Part shown: positions 8,894 to 17,824 of the stretch, in pieces
Position numbering within the stretch: position 1 is the first letter of the stretch
How the letters are laid out: every line of letters begins with the position of its first letter
Source of the DNA: an uncultured Bacteroidota bacterium
GTDB lineage: Bacteria > Bacteroidota > Bacteroidia > Bacteroidales > P3
NCBI GenBank assembly: GCA_902784865.1
Contig: CACZWL010000009.1
Coordinates: forward strand, 29,011-93,010
DNA length: 64,000 nt
Direction: 5' to 3'
Translations under genes and position numbers: made by a program
Notes under the pieces: model-generated
The model's database searches: none
The model's input: the letters and a program-made list of their open reading frames with translations, nothing else
Told to the model about the DNA's origin: nothing

Positions 8894-9165
8894 ATTTGTT
8901 AATAGATGTTAAACGCGCTCCGGTTTAACATCTATTAACAAATCACTTTCCAGTCACCTGCCAGAGTCGAACTATATACCTACCATTCACCTACCAGATG
9001 GCTTAAATGGCTGAAAAATAGTATATTAAATTCAATACGCTGTGCCGCAGGCACTTGCAGGGTCCGAAATCGGGTCTTCTGCCCTCCTGACCCCTTCGGC
9101 GAAACTCTCGGAAACAGTCCGCCAACTTTCTTAATAAAAGTTAAATTAACAGTTTTTTAACAAAT
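8894..9165 (+). repeat. ~270 bp dispersed repeat, copy 1
   Basis: Begins with a 21 bp perfect inverted repeat (arms ending TTAATAGATGTTAAAC, 8-base loop). Then comes a conserved tract with AGTCGAACTATATACCTACC and CATTCACCTACCAGATGGC, a variable middle, and a conserved end with GAAACTCTCGGAAACAG and ACTTTC-TTAATAAAAGTTAAA. Copies 2 and 3 lie at 17825 and 39466, in the same orientation, each 110-165 bp before a plus-strand gene. It fills most of the 578 bp gap 8701-9278. Confidence 0.85.
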
Positions 9166-9278
9166 CGTACCCTGTTTTTGAGCGGCAGGGATAACCGGCA
9201 TTCCTGGGCATTTTACCCCTGCCGAAAAAAAAACTCTCCCGCGCATACGATAATAGAATTCTTCGCGTTACTGCCAAT

Positions 9279-10868
9279 ATGGATTCAGGACAAAAAGCCT
9301 CCAACTCAGGCAACATCGTGCTGATGCTCATCGCCATGGTGATGGGCGTCGTCATCGGCATCATGTCCGCCTCGCACGGCACCCAGGCAGCGCAGGAGAC
9401 CCTGCAGGGCAAGGTCGGCGAGGTGCTGCAGCTCGTCCAGTCCGAATATGTCGACCCGCTCGATGCCGACTCGCTCGGCGAGGAGCTGCTCTCGGCCATG
9501 CTCAGCGAGCTCGACCCCCACAGCAGCTACCTCTCCGCCCGCGAGACCGAGCGCACCTACGAGATGATGCGCGGCAACTTCGAGGGCGTGGGCCTCGTCA
9601 TCCGCCGCGAGGGCGACACCTCCTTCGTCGGCCAGGTGCTCCCCGACGGGCCCTCCGCGGGATCGGGCATATTGCCCGGCGACCTCCTCTGGGCCGTCGA
9701 CGGCACCCAGGTCAGCGGCGTCGGCATGCCCGCCGACTCCGTCGTCGCCCGCCTCCGCGGCCGCAAGCACTCCTCCGTCAACGTCGACATCCGCCGCAAC
9801 GGCGAACCCATCGCCTTCACCATCCGCCGCGGCGTCGTCAACCACCGCACCCTGACCCACCGCGCCATGCTCGATGACACCACCGGCTACATACTCCTCT
9901 CCTCGTTCTCCTCCACGAGCCACGACGAGTTCCGCGAGGCCCTGCGCCACCTCAAGCGCCAAGGCCTGCGCCACCTCATCCTCGACCTCCGCGGCAACAG
10001 CGGCGGCGCCCTCAGCTCGGCCATCGGCATCGCAGGCGAACTCCTGCCCGCAGGCAGCCCCATCGTCTACACCCAAGGCACGCACCAGCGGCGCCACGAC
10101 ACCTACGCCACCCCCGGCGGCCTCTTCACCAGCGGCGGCGTCACCGTCATGGTCGACGAAGGCTCCGCCTCGGCCAGCGAGGTCGTCGCCGGTGCCCTCC
10201 AGGACAACGACCGCGCCCTCATCGTCGGCCGCCGCACCTTCGGCAAAGGCCTCGTCCAGCGCGAGTTCAGCCTCAGCGACGGCTCCTCGGTGCTCCTCAC
10301 CGTGGCCCGCTACTACACCCCCTCCGGCCGCTCCATACAGCGCCCCTACGACGGCGGCACCGACGAGTACTACCGCGACTACCTCACGCAGCTCGTCGAG
10401 GAGTCCTATGCCGACAACCCCACCCTCCGCGTCACCGACTCCACCCCCTACCTCACCGCCGGCGGACGCACCGTCTACGGCGGCGGCGGCATCTTCCCCG
10501 ACCGCCTCATCCCCTACCGCCACGACTCCTCCCTCGTCTACTACAACAGCCTCGCCTCCAAAGGCCTCCTCTTCCGCACAGCCTTCGGCGAGGTGCGGCG
10601 CCACGCCGCGGCGCTCCTCAGGCAATACCCCGACGCCGACACCTTCTGCCGCAACTACAAGGTCGGCGACGCCCTCGTCGACCGCCTTGTCAGCCTCGGC
10701 ATCGCCGAAGGCGTCCCCGCCAACCCCCGCGGCCTCGCCGCACAGCGCACCCTCATCCTCACCATGCTCAAAGCCTACATCGGCGACCACCTCTACGGCG
10801 CCGACGCCTTCTACCGCCTCTACCTGCAGCGCGACGAAGACCTCAAGCAAGCCATGAAACAAAAATGA
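9279..10868 (+). CDS. S41-family C-terminal processing protease
   Basis: 529 residues. An N-terminal signal-anchor (about 12-30) places the enzyme in the periplasm. A PDZ domain follows (about 98-180, FEGVGLVI...GILPGDLLWAVDG), then the S41 core. The Ser-Lys dyad is visible: Ser298 in EGSASASE and Lys323 in RRTFGKGLVQ, spaced 25 residues as in the E. coli protease Prc. Members of this family trim C-termini of exported proteins and adjust peptidoglycan hydrolases. The gene is followed after 23 bp by a TlpA-like gene, probably in one transcript. A copy of the ~270 bp repeat ends ~113 bp upstream, and I see no clear TAnnTTTG promoter between them. Confidence 0.92.
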   Translation: MDSGQKASNSGNIVLMLIAMVMGVVIGIMSASHGTQAAQETLQGKVGEVLQLVQSEYVDPLDADSLGEELLSAMLSELDPHSSYLSARETERTYEMMRGNFEGVGLVIRREGDTSFVGQVLPDGPSAGSGILPGDLLWAVDGTQVSGVGMPADSVVARLRGRKHSSVNVDIRRNGEPIAFTIRRGVVNHRTLTHRAMLDDTTGYILLSSFSSTSHDEFREALRHLKRQGLRHLILDLRGNSGGALSSAIGIAGELLPAGSPIVYTQGTHQRRHDTYATPGGLFTSGGVTVMVDEGSASASEVVAGALQDNDRALIVGRRTFGKGLVQREFSLSDGSSVLLTVARYYTPSGRSIQRPYDGGTDEYYRDYLTQLVEESYADNPTLRVTDSTPYLTAGGRTVYGGGGIFPDRLIPYRHDSSLVYYNSLASKGLLFRTAFGEVRRHAAALLRQYPDADTFCRNYKVGDALVDRLVSLGIAEGVPANPRGLAAQRTLILTMLKAYIGDHLYGADAFYRLYLQRDEDLKQAMKQK

Positions 10869-10891
10869 CCCTTTAACACCCACCACGCATC

Positions 10892-11926
10892 ATGAAAAAA
10901 CACCTTCTGGCAACCCTCGCCCTGGCCCTGTCGCTGGCCGCTGTCGCACAGCGCACCACCGTCAACGCCACCTTCAGCGGCCTCGCCGACGGCGTCAGCA
11001 TCATCCTCGCCGAGCCGCAGGCCAACCGCCTCGTGCCCGTCGACACCCTCAGGCCCGACAGCAAGGGGCGCGTCAAGTTCGAGCGCTACTCCCACCAGCC
11101 CGAATTCCTCTTCCTCAAACTCTCCTCCGACAAGAGCCCCGTGCTGCACCTGCTCCTCCTGCCAAAAGAGAAAGTGTCGCTCGAGGTGGTCTACATGCCC
11201 ACCGTCAACAGCTTCGACATCACCGCCGTCAAAGGCTCGGACAACATGGCCCTCTACAAGGACTTCTCCAACCTCGTCGCCCAGGCGCAGCTCCAGCAGC
11301 AGCCCGCCATCGCCGAAGACGGCGTCGCCACGCTCCTCGAGGCGCACCCCGACCTGCTGTTCAGCGCCTTCCTCGTCACCTTCTACGAGCAGGCCTTCGA
11401 GCAGTACGCACCCCTCTACAAGAAGATTCGCGACGCACTGACGCCGACCTATGCCGACCACGAATTTGTCAAGTTCCTCGACAGCAAGCTCCGCTCCCTC
11501 CTCATCGCCGGCATGGAAGCCCCCGACATCGTCATGGAAGGCACCGACGGCAAGGAACTCCGCCTGAGCGACCTCCGCGGCAAGGTGGTCCTCATCGACT
11601 TCTGGGCCTCCTGGTGCGGCCCCTGCCGCAGGGAGAACCCCCACGTCGTCAGCCTCTACCACCGCTTCCACGACAAGGGCTTCGAGATCTTCAGCGTCTC
11701 CCTCGACAACAACCGCGACGCCTGGCTCAAGGCCATCAAGGACGACGGCCTCGTCTGGCCCTACCACGTCAGCGACCTCCGCGGCTGGCAGTCAGCCGCC
11801 GGACGCCTCTACGGCATCAACTCCGTCCCCGCCACCGTCCTCGTCGACCGCCAAGGCAACATCTTGGCACGCAATTTGCGTGGTCAGGATTTAGACAACA
11901 AACTCAACGAAATATTCGCACAATGA
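10892..11926 (+). CDS. TlpA-like periplasmic thioredoxin-fold protein
   Basis: 344 residues. The signal peptide ends near residue 19 (AAVAQ). The N-terminal half (about 22-200) resembles the DUF4369-type domain that precedes many Bacteroidota thioredoxins. The C-terminal AhpC/TSA-thioredoxin domain carries WCGPC (241-245) and ends near the expected cis-Pro (INSVPATVLV). It likely reduces or isomerises disulfides, or reduces c-type apocytochromes, in the periplasm. The stop codon overlaps the next start (ATGA at 11923), so it is translationally coupled to mrp. Confidence 0.9.
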   Translation: MKKHLLATLALALSLAAVAQRTTVNATFSGLADGVSIILAEPQANRLVPVDTLRPDSKGRVKFERYSHQPEFLFLKLSSDKSPVLHLLLLPKEKVSLEVVYMPTVNSFDITAVKGSDNMALYKDFSNLVAQAQLQQQPAIAEDGVATLLEAHPDLLFSAFLVTFYEQAFEQYAPLYKKIRDALTPTYADHEFVKFLDSKLRSLLIAGMEAPDIVMEGTDGKELRLSDLRGKVVLIDFWASWCGPCRRENPHVVSLYHRFHDKGFEIFSVSLDNNRDAWLKAIKDDGLVWPYHVSDLRGWQSAAGRLYGINSVPATVLVDRQGNILARNLRGQDLDNKLNEIFAQ

Positions 11927-13020
11927 TCACCACCACCCAGATAGAAATGGCCCTCGGCCATGCCAACGACCCCGCCACCGGCCGCTCCGTCAACGAGTTG
12001 GCCATGGCCAGCAACATACAGATTGACGGCAACCGGGTCTCCTTCGACCTCGCCGCCGGCCCCGACGGCCAGGCCGTGGCCGACAGCTGCGTCAGCGCCA
12101 TCCATGAGTATGTCGACCGCAACGCCGAAGTCTCCGTCAACCTCACCGCCCGCCAGGCTGCCGCCGCACCGGCGCCCGAAAGCCCCGAGGCTCCCGCCGA
12201 GGAGGACCAGGCAGGCCTGCGGCAGGTCAAGAACATCATCGCCGTGGCCTCGGGCAAAGGCGGCGTGGGCAAGAGCACCGTGGCCGCCAACCTCGCCGTG
12301 GCCCTCGCCAAAACCGGCGCCAAGGTGGCCCTCGTCGATGCCGACATCTACGGCCCCTCTGTGCCCATCATGTTCAACATCAGCGGCGAGGAGGTCCTCG
12401 GCCGCCGCATCGGCGAGAAGACCTACATGCTGCCCCTCGAGAAATACGGCATCAAGCTCATGTCCGTCGGCTTCTTCGTCGACCCCGAGAAAGCCATCGT
12501 CTGGCGCGGCCCCATGGCCAGCGGTGCCCTGAAGCAGCTGCTGGGCGACACCTGGTGGGACGATATAGACTATATGGTCGTCGACATGCCCCCGGGAACC
12601 GGCGACATACAGCTCACCCTGGCCCAAAGCCTCCCCGTCACCGGCGCCATCATCGTCAGCACACCGCAGCAGGTGGCCCTGGCCGACGTCGTCCGCGGCG
12701 TCGAGATGTTCCGCAACCCCAGCATCGGCATCCCCGTCCTCGGCTTCGTCGAGAACATGGCCTTCTTCACCCCCGCCGAGCTGCCCGACCACAAATACTA
12801 TATCTTCGGCCAGGGCGGCTGCCGCAAGCTGGCCGACGAGATGGGCATCCCCCTCCTGGGCGAGATACCCCTCGTGCAAAGCATCGCCGAAAGCGGCGAC
12901 AACGGCAAGCCCGTCGCCCTCTTCAGCCCCGACAACACCCACAGCCCCGAGCGCGATGCCTTCGACGCCCTGGCACGCAACACCATCAACGCAATCAACA
13001 ACCTCAAAAAACAGCCTTAA
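11923..13020 (+). CDS. mrp: Mrp/ApbC P-loop iron-sulfur carrier
   Basis: 365 residues from the ATG overlapping the previous stop. An N-terminal MIP18/DUF59-like domain of ~75 residues (degenerate, without the usual Cys) is joined by an Ala-Pro-Glu linker to the ATPase domain. The deviant Walker A GKGGVGKST is at 111-119, DADIYGPS follows, and the switch region is MPPGTGDIQLT. Mrp/NBP35 proteins bind and transfer 4Fe-4S clusters with ATP. The normal C-terminal CxxC of the family is not obvious; FGQGGCRKLADEMG has a single Cys. The neighbouring NifU-like gene, 5 bp downstream, supports a role in Fe-S delivery. Confidence 0.93.
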   Translation: MITTTQIEMALGHANDPATGRSVNELAMASNIQIDGNRVSFDLAAGPDGQAVADSCVSAIHEYVDRNAEVSVNLTARQAAAAPAPESPEAPAEEDQAGLRQVKNIIAVASGKGGVGKSTVAANLAVALAKTGAKVALVDADIYGPSVPIMFNISGEEVLGRRIGEKTYMLPLEKYGIKLMSVGFFVDPEKAIVWRGPMASGALKQLLGDTWWDDIDYMVVDMPPGTGDIQLTLAQSLPVTGAIIVSTPQQVALADVVRGVEMFRNPSIGIPVLGFVENMAFFTPAELPDHKYYIFGQGGCRKLADEMGIPLLGEIPLVQSIAESGDNGKPVALFSPDNTHSPERDAFDALARNTINAINNLKKQP

Positions 13021-13025
13021 AGATT

Positions 13026-13271
13026 ATGACCGAACAAGAGAAATCCTCCGTTGAGGTAAAAGTCAAGAACGCACTGCAGCAAATCCGCCCCTACCTCCAG
13101 CAGGACGGCGGCGACGTGGAATACGTCGACATGACCGCCGAGGGCGTCGTCATGGTGCGCCTCCAGGGCCACTGCGGCTCCTGCCCGCACGCCATGATGA
13201 CCCTCAAGCAGGGCATCGAGCAGGCCATCAAGAAAGTCATCCCCGAAGTCAAAAGCGTCGAGCGCGTATGA
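13026..13271 (+). CDS. NifU C-terminal-domain Fe-S scaffold protein
   Basis: 81 residues, the size of stand-alone Nfu domains. The conserved core LRPYLQQDGGDVE-like stretch and GHCGSCPHA with Cys50 and Cys53 bind a 4Fe-4S cluster at a dimer interface. It starts 5 bp after mrp and its stop overlaps the next start (ATGA at 13268), so mrp, this gene and pduO form a coupled unit. It most likely passes clusters to or from Mrp. Confidence 0.92.
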   Translation: MTEQEKSSVEVKVKNALQQIRPYLQQDGGDVEYVDMTAEGVVMVRLQGHCGSCPHAMMTLKQGIEQAIKKVIPEVKSVERV

Positions 13272-13813
13272 TCTACACCAAGGCAGGCGACAGCGGCACC
13301 ACCTCGCTCGTCGGAGGCACCCGCGTCAGCAAGGACAATATCCGCGTCGAGGCCTACGGGACCGTCGACGAGCTCAACTCCCACATCGGCCTCCTGGCTG
13401 AAATGTTTCGCGTGGAACATGGGGGCTACTACGACGAGCTCAAGGCCGTGCAGCACAACCTTTTCACCCTCCAGACCCTCCTCGCCACCGAGGACGCCGA
13501 CGTCTACGCACGCCTGCCCCAGCTGCGCCTCGAGGAGGTCGAACTCCTGGAACGCCAAATCGACACCATAAGCGACCTGCTGCCCAAACTGCAAAACTTC
13601 GTCATCGCCGGCGGCAACTTGACCGGCGCCCAGTGCCACGTCTGCCGCACCGTCTGCCGCCGCGCCGAACGCTGCGTCGTCGCCCTCGCCCGCGAGGAGC
13701 ATATCGACGAGGTCATCCTGCACTACCTCAACCGCCTTTCCGACTACCTCTTCGTCCTCGGACGCCACGCCGTAGTCATGAAAGGCCTGGCAGAAGACCT
13801 GTATATCAGCTAG
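13268..13813 (+). CDS. PduO-type cob(I)alamin adenosyltransferase
   Basis: 181 residues. The N-terminal MIYTKAGDSGTTSLVGG is the ATP-binding signature of the PduO family. RTVCRRAER and LNRLSDYLFVLGR carry the conserved Arg/Asn/Asp residues of the active site. It transfers the adenosyl group of ATP to reduced corrinoid to make adenosylcobalamin. It is translationally coupled to the NifU-like gene. A parS-like 16-mer lies inside it at 13404. Confidence 0.92.
   Translation: MIYTKAGDSGTTSLVGGTRVSKDNIRVEAYGTVDELNSHIGLLAEMFRVEHGGYYDELKAVQHNLFTLQTLLATEDADVYARLPQLRLEEVELLERQIDTISDLLPKLQNFVIAGGNLTGAQCHVCRTVCRRAERCVVALAREEHIDEVILHYLNRLSDYLFVLGRHAVVMKGLAEDLYIS
13404..13419. promoter_or_regulatory. Degenerate parS-like site
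   Basis: TGTTTCGCGTGGAACA matches the parS consensus TGTTnCACGTGAAACA at 14 of 16 positions. It sits in coding sequence. It is a weak candidate alone, listed because two better sites lie at 34834 and 60999. Confidence 0.3.
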
Positions 13814-13825
13814 TTGAAAAAACTA

Positions 13826-13856
13826 TTTGCCAGTTTTGGAAAAAGATGTACTTTTG
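13826..13856 (+). promoter_or_regulatory. Bacteroidota promoter before the DUF2795-like gene
   Basis: TTTG (13826-13829), 19 bases, TACTTTTG (13849-13856). It lies 36 bp before the ATG at 13892 and decides that start over an upstream in-frame ATG at 13814. Confidence 0.8.
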
Positions 13857-13891
13857 CAAAAATTTTTCAGACACGTTTTAGACACAGAGTT

Positions 13892-14113
13892 ATGTATTGG
13901 ACACTTGAATTAGCATCAAAACTCGAGGACGCACCCTGGCCCGCCACCAAGGACGAGCTCATCGACTACGCCCAGCGCACCGGCGCCCCCATGGAAGTCA
14001 TCGAAAACCTTCAGGAAATCGAAGACGAGGGCGACCAGTACGAGAGCATCGAGGACATCTGGCCCGACTATCCTACCAAAGAGGACTTTTTCTTTGAAGA
14101 AGACGAGTATTAA
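13892..14113 (+). CDS. Small acidic DUF2795-family protein
   Basis: 73 residues, MYWTLELASKLEDAPWPATKDELIDYA followed by a strongly acidic tail (EEDEY). The ATKDELIDYAQRTGAP core matches DUF2795, a short helical domain frequent in Bacteroidota next to housekeeping genes. No function is known. It has its own promoter and overlaps the next gene by 20 bp in another frame, so the two are probably co-transcribed. Confidence 0.8.
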   Translation: MYWTLELASKLEDAPWPATKDELIDYAQRTGAPMEVIENLQEIEDEGDQYESIEDIWPDYPTKEDFFFEEDEY

Positions 14114-14882
14114 AGACGTCACCTTCATCGGCTCGGGCAACGTCGCCACACACCTCGCCCTGGCCCTCCATGCCGTCGGCATCACCGTCAGGCAGGTGCT
14201 CTCTCGCGAGTACGACCACGCGGCCCTCCTCGCCGCCAGGGTCGGCGCACAACCCATCGACTCGCCCGAGCGGCTCGCCGTCGACACCTCGGCCTTCATC
14301 CTCGCCGTCAACGACGACGCACTCTTCGACCTCGCCCTCGACCTCCAGCTGCCCGACGCCCTCGTCATCCACACCTCAGGCAGCACCTCGGCCGCCGTCC
14401 TCAAGCCCATCTCGCGCCACTTCGGCGTCGTCTGGTCGCCTCAGACCTTCGTCCGCGACCTCGCCATGGACTACGCACGCCTGCCTCTCTGCATCGAGGC
14501 CGGCACACCGCAGGACGAGCAACGCATCGCCGACCTCTTCGCAACGGTCACCCCCAACATACACCGCCTCGACTTCGAGCAGCGCCGCTGGGCACACCTC
14601 GCCGCCGTCATGGTCAGCAACTTCGGCAACGCCATCAACGCCCTGGCCCAAGGCCTCCTCCAAGCCCACGGCCTCGACATGGCCCTGCTGCAGCCCCTGG
14701 CAGAAGCCACGGCACGCAAAATCAGCTACGGCCCCCTGTGGCCGCAACAGACAGGACCCGCCATACGCCGCGACAGCAAGACCCTCGACGCTCAGCGACG
14801 GCTACTGGCCGACCAGCCGCAGATGCTGCAACTCTACGAACTGCTCACAGACCTCATCCAACACCACACCGCGACACCATGA
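14094..14882 (+). CDS. Rossmann-like/DUF2520 protein
   Basis: 262 residues. An N-terminal Rossmann domain has FIGSGNVATHLA (residues 11-22), a NAD(P)-binding GxGxxA pattern. The C-terminal ~130 residues form the helical DUF2520 domain (WSPQTF, RWAHLAAVMVSNFGNA). The pair resembles pyrroline-5-carboxylate reductase and F420-dependent NADP reductase folds, but no substrate is known. It overlaps the DUF2795 gene and couples to the TatD gene by ATGA. Confidence 0.85.
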   Translation: MKKTSIKDVTFIGSGNVATHLALALHAVGITVRQVLSREYDHAALLAARVGAQPIDSPERLAVDTSAFILAVNDDALFDLALDLQLPDALVIHTSGSTSAAVLKPISRHFGVVWSPQTFVRDLAMDYARLPLCIEAGTPQDEQRIADLFATVTPNIHRLDFEQRRWAHLAAVMVSNFGNAINALAQGLLQAHGLDMALLQPLAEATARKISYGPLWPQQTGPAIRRDSKTLDAQRRLLADQPQMLQLYELLTDLIQHHTATP

Positions 14883-15658
14883 CCCTCGTCGACACCCACA
14901 CCCACCTCTACGACGAAGCCTTCGACGCCGACCGCGAGCAGGCACTACAGCGCGCCCTCGACGCCGGCGTCGGCACCCTGCTGCTGCCCGACATCGACAG
15001 CACCAGCCGCCCACGCCAGCAAGCCTTCGCCGACGCTCACCCACACTGCACACGCCAGATGGCAGGCCTCCACCCCACCTCCGTCGGCGACAACTACGAA
15101 GCCGAACTGCAGCAGGTCCACGACCTCCTCTTCGCACAAGGCAAACAGAACCAATACATTGCCGTGGGCGAGATAGGCATGGACCTCTACTGGGACCGCA
15201 CCTACGAAGCCCAGCAGCGCCACGCCCTGCGGCAGCAGCTGCTCTGGGCCCTAGAGCTCGACCTGCCCGTCTGCCTCCACATACGCAAGGCCCACAACGA
15301 GGTCTTCGGCCTGCTGCGCGACATGGGGCGCAGCCGCTGGCGCGGCGTCATGCACTGCTTCGGCGGCAGCGTCCAGGAAGCCCAGCGCGCCGTCGACCTC
15401 GGCTTCCACCTCGGCATCGGCGGCGTGGTAACCTTCAAAAACGCCACCATGGCCGACGTGGCACGCACCATGCCCCTCGACCGGCTCCTCCTCGAGACCG
15501 ACGCGCCCTACCTGGCACCCGCGCCGCACCGCGGAAAACGCAACGAAAGCGCCTTCCTGACACTCGTCGCCCAGCGCATCGCCGACCTGCGCGGCATCAC
15601 CCTCGACGAGGTGGCCCAAGCCACCACCGCCAACGCCCGGGCCCTCTTCAACCTCTGA
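14879..15658 (+). CDS. TatD-family metal-dependent DNase
   Basis: 259 residues from the ATG overlapping the previous stop. It is an amidohydrolase-fold TIM barrel with metal ligands in the expected places: His7 and His9 (DTHTHLYD), Glu98 (VGEIGMDLYW), His134 (CLHIRKAHNE), an MHCF block and Asp in LLLETDAPYLAP. TatD enzymes are 3'-5' exonucleases linked to DNA repair; some act as D-aminoacyl-tRNA deacylases. Last gene of the plus-strand run; the convergent T9SS gene ends 7 bp away. Confidence 0.92.
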   Translation: MTLVDTHTHLYDEAFDADREQALQRALDAGVGTLLLPDIDSTSRPRQQAFADAHPHCTRQMAGLHPTSVGDNYEAELQQVHDLLFAQGKQNQYIAVGEIGMDLYWDRTYEAQQRHALRQQLLWALELDLPVCLHIRKAHNEVFGLLRDMGRSRWRGVMHCFGGSVQEAQRAVDLGFHLGIGGVVTFKNATMADVARTMPLDRLLLETDAPYLAPAPHRGKRNESAFLTLVAQRIADLRGITLDEVAQATTANARALFNL

Positions 15659-15664
15659 CCCTGC

Positions 15665-16987
15665 CTAGGGCCGCACCACCAGGCGGCGCATTGCGGTGCC
15701 GCTGGCGGCCGTCAGGCGCAACAGGTACAGGCCCGGGGGCACCCCGTCGAGCGCCAGCTGGCGGCTGCCGGAGGCAGCGGCCCACCGGCGCACGGTGCGG
15801 CCGTGCACGTCGATAAGCTCGAGGCTGTAGGCCTCGGTGCCCTCCACCTCGATCTGCGCCGAGCCCTGCGCGGGGTTGGGGCTCACCTCGAAGCGCGGCC
15901 CTGCGGCCTGCGCGCCGAGGCCCGTCGTCAGCGTGCCGGGCACGTAGCGCCCTTCGCTCCACGGCGTCCACACCGTGAGGTCCATGCTGTCGGTCACGAT
16001 GTGGCAGCTGCGGCGCACGCGGTACCAGTAGACCGTCCCCGGCTCGAGGCCTGTCAGCACCACCGTGCTGTCGCCCATGCCCGAGCGGGCGGGTGTGGCG
16101 TTGGTGTCGGCCGTCTCCGTCAGCGTGGCCCAGACCACCTCGTAGTCGTGCTCCTCGCCGTCGTCGGCGAAGCCAAGCGCCAGCGTGTCGCCATGCCGCC
16201 ACCTCAGCTCGCCCTCGCGCGGCACCGTGCACCGCACCTTCACTATCGGGAAGAACCCGCCCCAGTAATACGGGTGCGGATGCCACACAGGGCCTGTCAA
16301 TTTGAACTTGTCCCAGTGTCTGTTCTCCGCATCAATGACTGGGGCTGCAGTCTCGCTGCCCACCCACAAATCCGTATATACATCAGTAACGGTGGAGGTA
16401 ACGGATGGGTAGAATGGACATATTGATTCGCCAGTTGCAACTCTAGTTACAAATCCGGGATAGAAGGTGTCGGTCACCATGACGGGGCGGTCGAAATATA
16501 TTTCGTAGCTGATGACGACTCCGTCGGAATCGTCCATCCGGTAGCTGAACCGGCAGGTCCTTACGCACCCGTGCCAGTCTGCTGAGGCCACCTCCTCAAA
16601 GTTGGCATAAGTGTTTCCGTTAGGACTACTGACCCAGTCGGTATGTTGTTCCGTCATACGCCACATCTTCGCCGAGAGTTCCTGCCAGTCGCATAGGCTG
16701 TCGTACCTCGTTATGGCCACGCCATACACCAGCATACCGTCGCCCGCCTGCGGCGGCACGGCGTAAGGCCTGGTGGCATTATGGGCGTCGAATAGATGTC
16801 CGCCAATGGGAACCCCGTTCCATACGATGTTTGCCCTTGAAGTAGGGAAAAAATAGTCCAGGTAGCCGTCCTGGTACATATACCATGGGTCGCCGTAATG
16901 CACGGTGTCCTGCGCCTGCGCAGCGAAAAACAAGATTGCTCCTGTGAACAATAAAACCGGTCTTTTTGCGTTAAAAAAGTGTATCAT
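15665..16987 (-). CDS. T9SS-sorted secreted protein of unknown function
   Basis: 440 residues. There is a signal peptide (VLLFTGAILFFAAQAQ), a central region without a family I recognise (several W and Y residues, two Cys in HGCVRTCRF), then a fibronectin-III-like module (about 270-350, LTGLEPGTVYWYRVR). The C-terminal sorting domain (FEVSPNPAQGSAQIEV to RRLVVRP) is type A T9SS. The protein should be exported to the cell surface or medium. It lies 27 bp downstream of the disrupted secreted-protein gene on the same strand, and both probably share the promoter at 17569-17599. The middle (16270-16700) is less GC-rich than the ends. Confidence 0.8.
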   Translation of the reverse strand: MIHFFNAKRPVLLFTGAILFFAAQAQDTVHYGDPWYMYQDGYLDYFFPTSRANIVWNGVPIGGHLFDAHNATRPYAVPPQAGDGMLVYGVAITRYDSLCDWQELSAKMWRMTEQHTDWVSSPNGNTYANFEEVASADWHGCVRTCRFSYRMDDSDGVVISYEIYFDRPVMVTDTFYPGFVTRVATGESICPFYPSVTSTVTDVYTDLWVGSETAAPVIDAENRHWDKFKLTGPVWHPHPYYWGGFFPIVKVRCTVPREGELRWRHGDTLALGFADDGEEHDYEVVWATLTETADTNATPARSGMGDSTVVLTGLEPGTVYWYRVRRSCHIVTDSMDLTVWTPWSEGRYVPGTLTTGLGAQAAGPRFEVSPNPAQGSAQIEVEGTEAYSLELIDVHGRTVRRWAAASGSRQLALDGVPPGLYLLRLTAASGTAMRRLVVRP

Positions 16988-17014
16988 ACTTTTGTTTTTT
17001 TTATTATTTTAACA

Positions 17015-17436
17015 TTATTGATATACATAGCAGCTAACTGTTGGAGACACCGAGTTCCAAAGAGGGCTCCTCATGGCTGTAGCTCCTTGATTTAATGGAT
17101 AAAGCAGAGTATTTGTCGATACGCTTTTCGGCAGGTTTGTTGTTGTCGTGGTCGGCCTCAGTTTGGGGTAGACGCAGTAGAAGGTGGTGATGTTTCCCGT
17201 GTGGGTTCTATAGTCGCTTTGCCAGTACCACCGTGTGCCTTCGTTCAGCAGGAACACATCCTTATATCCCCCGTTGGTGAGTTGCTTGCCATATACATGA
17301 GCCACGGAAGCGTGATGGTGTTGGGCGACAGTTTGTTGTAGACCGCCGTCATGTCAACGTCGGCGTTGTCGCAGTGCTGCGCCCGTGCGACAGGCATCGC
17401 CAGCAGCAGCGTCATCGCAAAGATTACTTTTTTCAT
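17015..17436 (-). pseudogene. Secreted protein gene with an apparent frameshift
   Basis: One frame (17436-17245) gives a signal peptide (MKKVIFAMTLLLAMPVARAQ) and 25 plausible residues, then runs into a stop. A second frame continues from about 17305 with ~95 residues of normal composition (GKQLTNGGYKDVFLLNEG...) to the stop at 17015. Joining them near 17300-17310 by a one-base shift restores a protein of about 140 residues. Either the gene is broken, the assembly has an indel, or the two frames are joined by programmed slippage; no slippery heptamer is evident. I do not recognise the family. It precedes the T9SS protein gene. Confidence 0.5.
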
Positions 17437-17568
17437 GTTTGTATTTATTAATACGTCTTTGCTTATATTCGGTATTGCTCTTATCTAATAGCTTTCAAAT
17501 GAGAATTGGCGTCCATTAATGTTTGATATATAGATTTCTATGTTTATTTTATCTCATGTGTTACGATG

Positions 17569-17599
17569 CAAATATACATATTTTTTTCAAATTAGCAAA
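17569..17599 (-). promoter_or_regulatory. Bacteroidota promoter for the disrupted gene/T9SS pair
   Basis: Minus strand TTTG (17599-17596), 19 bases, TATATTTG (17576-17569). Leader of ~125 nt to the ATG at 17436. Confidence 0.75.
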
Positions 17600-17638
17600 T
17601 TTGTTTTTTAATTTCTCTAGTGATGGCGAGGTGTATTG

Positions 17639-17715
17639 CTGTCCTTTGCATATATAATACACACTTTTGCGCCGATTTTTGCGTGGGGTACTCGGATTTA
17701 ACATTTTTTAACTAT
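17639..17715 (-). promoter_or_regulatory. Upstream element shared with the second ECF sigma gene, copy 1
   Basis: About 77 bp nearly matching 45003-45079. On the minus strand it carries ATAGTTAAAAAATGTTAAA, a ~12 bp variable part, CGCAAAAATCGGCG and AAAAGTGTGTATTATAT. Here it lies just upstream of the promoter at 17569-17599. Confidence 0.65.
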
Positions 17716-17824
17716 CTGAAAATTCGAGTAATTAACTGTAAATCAGGTCTGCGCAAGCTTTCGCATAGTTCGTTTAATTCGCCGTTGAAAAGAAAAAAAT
17801 CGCCGCTGAAAAAGTCTCCGTTGT

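Noticed and set aside
17015-17436. Programmed ribosomal frameshifting
   Set aside because: No slippery heptamer or downstream structure was seen at the junction; a mutation or assembly indel is simpler.
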